NCBI RefSeq assembly: GCF_024347335.1
Contig: NZ_AP025463.1
Location: 558,001 to 622,000 of the forward strand
DNA: 64,000 nt
Origin: Vibrio celticus
GTDB taxonomy: Bacteria; Pseudomonadota; Gammaproteobacteria; Enterobacterales; Vibrionaceae
Direction: 5' to 3'
The notes under the pieces were generated by a model. That model was given only the letters and a program-made list of their open reading frames with translations. It was not told where the DNA came from and did not search any database. The translations under genes and the position numbers were made by a program. Shown one piece after another: positions 59,542 through 64,000 of the stretch. The first letter of the stretch is position 1; the number at the start of each line of letters is the position of its first letter.

Positions 59542-62232
59542 ATGACACAATTAACAGTTAAAGCACTGAGTGAAGAGATTGGTACGCCAGTTGACCGCTT
59601 AATTGAACAACTTGCTGATGCAGGCATGAAGAAAGCAGGGTCGGATCAAGTGACTGATTCAGAGAAGCAAACATTGCTAACGCACCTTAAAAAGGAGCAC
59701 GGCGATACTTCAGGCGAAACAGAACCGACTCGTTTAACTCTTCAACGCAAGACCCGCAGCACGCTAAGTGTTGCCGCTGGAGGCGGTAAGAGTAAGGATG
59801 TTCAAGTAGAGGTACGTAAAAAGCGTACTTACGTGAAGCGCAGCACTATTGAAGATGAAGCGAAACGTGAAGCTGAGGAAGTAGCTAATCGTGAAGCGGA
59901 AGAGAAAGCACAACGCGATGCTGAAGAGCAAGCGAAACGTGATGCTGCAGAGAAAGCACAGCGCGAAGCCGAAGAAAAAGTAACACGTGAAGCGGATGCA
60001 AAACGTGAAGCTGAAGAGAAGGCTCAACGCGCACAAGCTGAAAAGGCTAAAAAAGACATGAATTCAAAAAATGCAGACGCTAACGCACAAGCGAAAAAAG
60101 AAGCGGATGAACTTAAAGCTCGTCAAGAGCAAGAAGCAACTCGTAAAGCAGAAGCTGAAGCAGCTAAGCTTGTTGAAGAAGCTCGTAAGTTAGCAGAAGA
60201 GAACCAAGAACGTTGGTCTGAAGAAGAGAAGAAGAAGAAAGAGCAAGAGAAATCTGCGGATTACCATGTGACTACTTCTACTTACGCTCGTGAAGCTGAA
60301 GATGCGGCAGATAAGAAAGATGAGAAAGCACCTCGTCGTCGCAAGAAGAAAGCAGCTCCTGCTAACCAACCTGCAAACAACCGTGGTGGTCGTAACCAAC
60401 GTGGTCGTGGCGGTAAAGGTAAGCTTGCTAAACCAACTTCAATGCAGCAAGGCTTCGATAAGTCAGCAACTGTTGCTAAATCTGACGTTGCTATCGGCGA
60501 AACTATCGTTGTTTCTGAACTGGCTAGCAAAATGTCAGTTAAAGCAACTGAAGTTATCAAAGTAATGATGAAGATGGGCGCTATGGCGACTATCAACCAA
60601 GTGATCGACCAAGAAACAGCACAACTTGTTGCTGAAGAAATGGGTCACAAGGTAATCCTACGTAAAGAAAACGAACTTGAAGAAGCAGTACTAGCTGACC
60701 GTGATAGCGATGCTATCGCTGAAGGTCGTGCTCCTGTTGTTACTATCATGGGTCACGTTGACCACGGTAAAACTTCAACACTTGATTACATTCGTAAAGC
60801 ACACGTTGCTTCTGGCGAAGCTGGCGGTATCACGCAGCACATTGGTGCTTACCACGTAGATACTGACAACGGCATGATCACTTTCCTTGATACTCCTGGA
60901 CACGCGGCGTTTACAGCTATGCGTGCTCGTGGTGCTCAAGCGACAGATATCGTTGTACTTGTAGTTGCAGCAGACGATGGCGTAATGCCACAAACAATCG
61001 AAGCAATCCAGCACGCGAAAGCGGCAGGCGTTCCTCTGATTGTTGCTGTGAACAAGATCGATAAAGAGGGTGCAAACCCAGACAACGTTAAGAATGAGCT
61101 AGCTCAATACGACGTTATCCCTGAAGAATGGGGCGGTGAGAACATCTTCGTTCACATCTCTGCTAAACAGGGTACAAACATCGATGGCCTTCTAGAAGCA
61201 ATCCTTCTTCAGTCTGAAGTTCTTGAACTTACAGCGGTTAAAGAAGGCATGGCGTCTGGTGTTGTTGTTGAATCTCGTCTTGATAAAGGTCGCGGTCCAG
61301 TTGCAACAGTACTAGTACAGTCTGGTACTCTAAACAAAGGCGACATCGTTCTTTGTGGTCAAGAGTACGGCCGTGTTCGTGCAATGCGTGATGAAAACGG
61401 TAAAGACATCGAAACTGCAGGTCCATCTATTCCTGTAGAAATTCTAGGTCTTTCTGGTGTTCCTTCGTCAGGCGATGAAGCGACTGTTGTACGTGATGAG
61501 CGTAAAGCACGTGAAGTTGCGAACTACCGTCAAGGTAAATTCCGTGATGTTAAACTAGCTCGCCAACAAAAAGCGAAACTAGAGAACATGTTCGCGAATA
61601 TGACGGCTGGCGAAGTTGCTGAGCTTAACGTTGTACTTAAAGCTGACGTTCAAGGTTCTGTAGAAGCGATTGCTGACTCTCTACTGAAACTGTCAACTGA
61701 CGAAGTGAAAGTGAACATCGTAGGTTCTGGTGTTGGTGGTATTACTGAAACTGATGCAACTCTTGCTGCAGCTTCTAACGCTATCATCCTTGGTTTCAAC
61801 GTTCGTGCTGACGCAACTGCGCGTAACACGGTTCAGAACGAAAACCTAGATCTACGTTACTACTCAATCATTTACCAACTGATTGACGAAGTTAAACAGG
61901 CGATGGGCGGTATGCTTGCTCCTGAATTCCGTCAAGAGATCATTGGTCTTGCACAAGTTCGTGACGTATTTAAGTCGCCTAAACTTGGTGCAATCGCTGG
62001 TTGTATCGTTACTGAAGGTACGATTAAGCGTAGCAACCCAATCCGTGTACTTCGTGAAAACGTTGTTATCTACGAAGGTGAACTAGAGTCACTTCGTCGC
62101 TTTAAAGATGACGTTCAAGAAGTTAAGAACGGTTACGAGTGTGGTGTCGGCGTTAAGAACTACAACGACGTTCGCGTTGGTGACCAGATCGAAGTATTCG
62201 AAATCGTTGAGGTTAAACGTACTCTAGACTAA
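59542..62232 (+). CDS. infB: Translation initiation factor IF-2
   Basis: 896 residues. The N-terminal IF2-N subdomain (1-about 50) is followed by a charged Ala/Glu/Lys/Arg-rich coiled coil (about 100-260) built from degenerate KREAEEKAQRDAEE repeats and a second IF2-N module. The G domain has GHVDHGKT, DTPGHAAF and NKID. Domains II-IV follow and end in EIVEVKRTLD. It recruits fMet-tRNA, whose gene lies upstream in this window. A GGAGAG site precedes the ATG. Confidence 0.97.
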   Translation: MTQLTVKALSEEIGTPVDRLIEQLADAGMKKAGSDQVTDSEKQTLLTHLKKEHGDTSGETEPTRLTLQRKTRSTLSVAAGGGKSKDVQVEVRKKRTYVKRSTIEDEAKREAEEVANREAEEKAQRDAEEQAKRDAAEKAQREAEEKVTREADAKREAEEKAQRAQAEKAKKDMNSKNADANAQAKKEADELKARQEQEATRKAEAEAAKLVEEARKLAEENQERWSEEEKKKKEQEKSADYHVTTSTYAREAEDAADKKDEKAPRRRKKKAAPANQPANNRGGRNQRGRGGKGKLAKPTSMQQGFDKSATVAKSDVAIGETIVVSELASKMSVKATEVIKVMMKMGAMATINQVIDQETAQLVAEEMGHKVILRKENELEEAVLADRDSDAIAEGRAPVVTIMGHVDHGKTSTLDYIRKAHVASGEAGGITQHIGAYHVDTDNGMITFLDTPGHAAFTAMRARGAQATDIVVLVVAADDGVMPQTIEAIQHAKAAGVPLIVAVNKIDKEGANPDNVKNELAQYDVIPEEWGGENIFVHISAKQGTNIDGLLEAILLQSEVLELTAVKEGMASGVVVESRLDKGRGPVATVLVQSGTLNKGDIVLCGQEYGRVRAMRDENGKDIETAGPSIPVEILGLSGVPSSGDEATVVRDERKAREVANYRQGKFRDVKLARQQKAKLENMFANMTAGEVAELNVVLKADVQGSVEAIADSLLKLSTDEVKVNIVGSGVGGITETDATLAAASNAIILGFNVRADATARNTVQNENLDLRYYSIIYQLIDEVKQAMGGMLAPEFRQEIIGLAQVRDVFKSPKLGAIAGCIVTEGTIKRSNPIRVLRENVVIYEGELESLRRFKDDVQEVKNGYECGVGVKNYNDVRVGDQIEVFEIVEVKRTLD

Positions 62233-62314
62233 TCAGTCTGTACGACTCGACATATTGACTAAGGTTACTAACATTACTAGTAAAGGTAATAAGTAATCGG
62301 TTGTTGAATACACC

Positions 62315-62345
62315 ATGGGGGGCTGGTAATTACCAAGCCCCCCAT
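62315..62345 (+). other. GC-rich hairpin between infB and rbfA
   Basis: ATGGGGGGCT and the matching AGCCCCCCAT form a very stable stem with an inner GTAATTAC palindrome in the loop. CTTTCT follows, which is not a real T-tract. It is a likely processing or attenuation site within the operon. Confidence 0.65.
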
Positions 62346-62366
62346 CTTTCTAAGTGAGAAAAGAAA

Positions 62367-62780
62367 ATGTCAAAAGAATTTAGCCGCACACAACGTGTGT
62401 CTCAGCAGCTTCAAAAAGAGCTTGCGCTTATCCTACAACGTGAAGTTCGTGACTCACGTATCGGTATGGTAACTATCTCAGACGTAGAAGTGTCTCGTGA
62501 CCTTGCTTACGCAAAAGTGTTCGTGACTTTCCTATGTGTTGGTGAGCAAACTCCTGAATCATGTCTTAAAGCTCTTAAAGAGCATGAAGTGCCAGTTCGT
62601 ATGGCTCTTGGTAAGCGTATTCGCCACCGTCTAACGCCTGAAGTTCGTTTTACTTACGACAACACACTAGTAGAAGGCATGCGTATGTCTAACCTAGTAA
62701 GTGAAGTTCTGAACGACGACAAGCGTAAGCAAGAAGAAGCTGGCCGCACTGACGAAACTCAGTCTAAGGGCGAAGAGTAA
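62367..62780 (+). CDS. rbfA: Ribosome-binding factor A
   Basis: 137 residues with the KH-like fold: FSRTQRVSQQLQKELALILQREVRD, then a central DLAYAKVFVTFL strand. The acidic C-terminal tail is unstructured. It is needed for late 30S maturation and cold growth. Its TAA overlaps the truB ATG by one base. Confidence 0.95.
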   Translation: MSKEFSRTQRVSQQLQKELALILQREVRDSRIGMVTISDVEVSRDLAYAKVFVTFLCVGEQTPESCLKALKEHEVPVRMALGKRIRHRLTPEVRFTYDNTLVEGMRMSNLVSEVLNDDKRKQEEAGRTDETQSKGEE

Positions 62781-63733
62781 TGGCTCGCCGTCGTAAAGGT
62801 CGCCCTATCAACGGGGTAATTCTATTAGATAAGCCGACGGGCATTTCGTCTAATGATGCACTGCAAAAAGTAAAGCGTATTTACTTTGCAGAGAAGGCAG
62901 GGCACACCGGTGCTCTGGATCCTCTTGCGACTGGCATGCTGCCAATTTGTCTTGGTGAAGCGACGAAGTTCTCTCAGTTTCTTCTAGATTCTGATAAGCG
63001 CTACGTTGTTATCGCTAAGCTTGGTGAGCGTACCAATACCTCTGACTCCGATGGTGAAGTGGTAGAGACACGTGATGTTAACGTGACTCAAGAACAGCTT
63101 GAGCGTTGCATTGCGAGCTTCAAGGGTGAAACCGATCAGATACCATCAATGTTTTCGGCATTGAAGTATCAAGGTAAGCCTTTGTACGAGTACGCACGTG
63201 CAGGTATCGATGTTCCTCGTGAGTCTCGTAAGATCACTGTGTACTCAATTGAACTGCTTCGCTTTGAAGGTGATGAAGTTGAAATGGAAGTGCATTGTTC
63301 GAAAGGCACATACATCCGCACAATTACCGACGATCTTGGTGAGATGCTAGGTTGTGGTGCCCACGTGACTATGCTTCGTCGTACAGGTGTTGCAAAGTAC
63401 CCATACGAGCGTATGGTTACTTTGGAGCAGTTAAACGAGATCCTAGAGCAAGCACAGACGCAAGAAATTGCACCGAAAGAGCTGCTTGATCCTCTGCTGA
63501 TGCCAATGGACACTGCTGTTGAAGACTTACCAGAAGTGAACCTGAACGCGGAACTGACTGACTTAGTTCAGCACGGTATGCCAGTTCAGGTTGCTGGTGC
63601 GCCAACGGAAGGCACGGTTCGTATGACAAGTGGCGAAGAGAAGCTGTTTGTCGGCGTTGCTCAGATTGCTGAAGATGGCCGAGTTGCACCGAAGCGTTTG
63701 GTTGTTTTCAGAGATGAAGAGCCACAAGCGTAG
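62780..63733 (+). CDS. truB: tRNA pseudouridine-55 synthase
   Basis: 317 residues. The catalytic Asp is in KAGHTGALDPLATGMLP. The KGTYIRTI box and the C-terminal PUA-like domain are present. It makes psi-55 in the T-loop of tRNAs. It is translationally coupled to rbfA by the TAATG overlap. Confidence 0.96.
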   Translation: MARRRKGRPINGVILLDKPTGISSNDALQKVKRIYFAEKAGHTGALDPLATGMLPICLGEATKFSQFLLDSDKRYVVIAKLGERTNTSDSDGEVVETRDVNVTQEQLERCIASFKGETDQIPSMFSALKYQGKPLYEYARAGIDVPRESRKITVYSIELLRFEGDEVEMEVHCSKGTYIRTITDDLGEMLGCGAHVTMLRRTGVAKYPYERMVTLEQLNEILEQAQTQEIAPKELLDPLLMPMDTAVEDLPEVNLNAELTDLVQHGMPVQVAGAPTEGTVRMTSGEEKLFVGVAQIAEDGRVAPKRLVVFRDEEPQA

Positions 63734-63790
63734 CGCTTACATAGTGTCTGATCTTAGCGCTGAGTCGTGAAAAGCGAGCAGATAAGACAG

Positions 63791-63825
63791 AAAGCGAACG
63801 CCTAATTTAGGTGGTTCGCTTTTTT
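63791..63825 (+). terminator. Terminator of the rimP-truB operon
   Basis: AAAGCGAA-CGCCTAATTTAGGTGG-TTCGCTTTTTT gives an outer 8-bp stem, an inner CCT/AGG pair and a T-tract. Confidence 0.85.
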
Positions 63826-63849
63826 CGTTTTTAATGGGTTCGATTGTTA

Positions 63850-63878
63850 TTGCACCAACTGACAAACTTCCCTATAAT
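63850..63878 (+). promoter_or_regulatory. Promoter of rpsO
   Basis: TTGCAC (63850-63855) and a perfect TATAAT (63873-63878) have exactly 17 bp between them. The start near 63885 leaves about 68 nt of leader, in the region where S15 autocontrol acts in E. coli. Confidence 0.65.
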
Positions 63879-63952
63879 CCTCGGCTCGCGTAGCGGCTGA
63901 ATCAGAGATTGGCTGCTACAAATATAAACTTACTCTTATCAGGAGAGAATTA

Positions 63953-64000
63953 TGTCTCTGAATGCAGAAACTAAAGCAGCAATCGTTGCAGAATACGCAC
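63953..64000 (+). CDS. rpsO: Ribosomal protein S15, 5' part only
   Basis: The first 16 codons are present (MSLNAETKAAIVAEYA); the rest lies beyond the window. AGGAGAG precedes the ATG. The start matches bacterial S15, and the gene follows truB, as it does in E. coli. Confidence 0.92.

Noticed and set aside
59830..60330. Repetitive stretch within infB as a separate repeat element or rearrangement
   Set aside because: It is the ordinary charged coiled-coil region of IF-2, in frame and typical of gammaproteobacteria; the antisense frames there are shadows.

Overview
The window is chromosomal DNA of a Vibrio. The products, the gene order and the codon style all fit the genus, and I recall the same order on Vibrio cholerae chromosome 1 from the PBP1b gene to rpsO. 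The sequence looks closer to the marine Splendidus-type vibrios than to V. cholerae, but that is an impression, not a computed result. No prophage, integron, CRISPR array or genomic island is visible. The only mobile element is one 882-bp IS5-family insertion.

Layout. (1) 34-9183: mrcB (cell-wall synthase), a patatin phospholipase fused to an outer-membrane barrel, acnB, a structured intergenic repeat, yacL, and the IS copy lodged in the yacL stop codon. (2) 9277-11095: the nitrogen pair glnK-amtB, with a sigma-54 promoter and an NtrC-like enhancer that is also the upstream terminator hairpin. (3) 11244-15228: ferric-iron ABC transporter fbpA, fbpB, fbpC, with a Fur-like operator before fbpA and a separate promoter plus in-frame mini-ORF before fbpB. 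(4) 15269-34092, mostly minus strand: the chitin-disaccharide operon, running from the periplasmic chitin-oligosaccharide-binding protein through an Opp-like ABC importer, a GH9 enzyme, GlcNAc kinase, GH20 hexosaminidase and chitobiose phosphorylase to a phosphosugar mutase, together with its regulator chiS. (5) 34309-43354: rsmC, a PerM-type membrane protein, a 41-residue membrane protein, hemL, erpA and a two-gene RND efflux system. (6) 43397-50910: M23 endopeptidase, tyrS, a CBS-less MgtE with a short leader ORF, dacB, ompU and greA. (7) 51036-64000: conserved housekeeping block yhbY, rlmE, ftsH, folP, glmM, secG, tRNA-Leu(GAG), tRNA-fMet, rimP-nusA-infB-rbfA-truB and the start of rpsO.

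How the genes work together. In the chitin block, chito-oligosaccharides are bound in the periplasm and imported. Phosphorolysis gives GlcNAc-1-P plus GlcNAc, the kinase phosphorylates GlcNAc, and the mutase should convert GlcNAc-1-P to GlcNAc-6-P. GH20 and GH9 handle hydrolytic cleavage and probably partly deacetylated dimers. Paired 16-bp repeats and a CRP-like site in front of the operon fit control by ChiS and by catabolite state. In the last block, rimP to rpsO couple transcription elongation, translation initiation and ribosome maturation.

Most gene content is ordinary for the genus. The most unusual signals are regulatory: the terminator/NtrC double-use hairpin, a DHPP-containing leader ORF before mgtE, a stop-separated leader ORF before fbpB, paired repeats and a long hairpin in front of the chitin operon, an acnB leader hairpin and a triplicated terminator arm after glmM.
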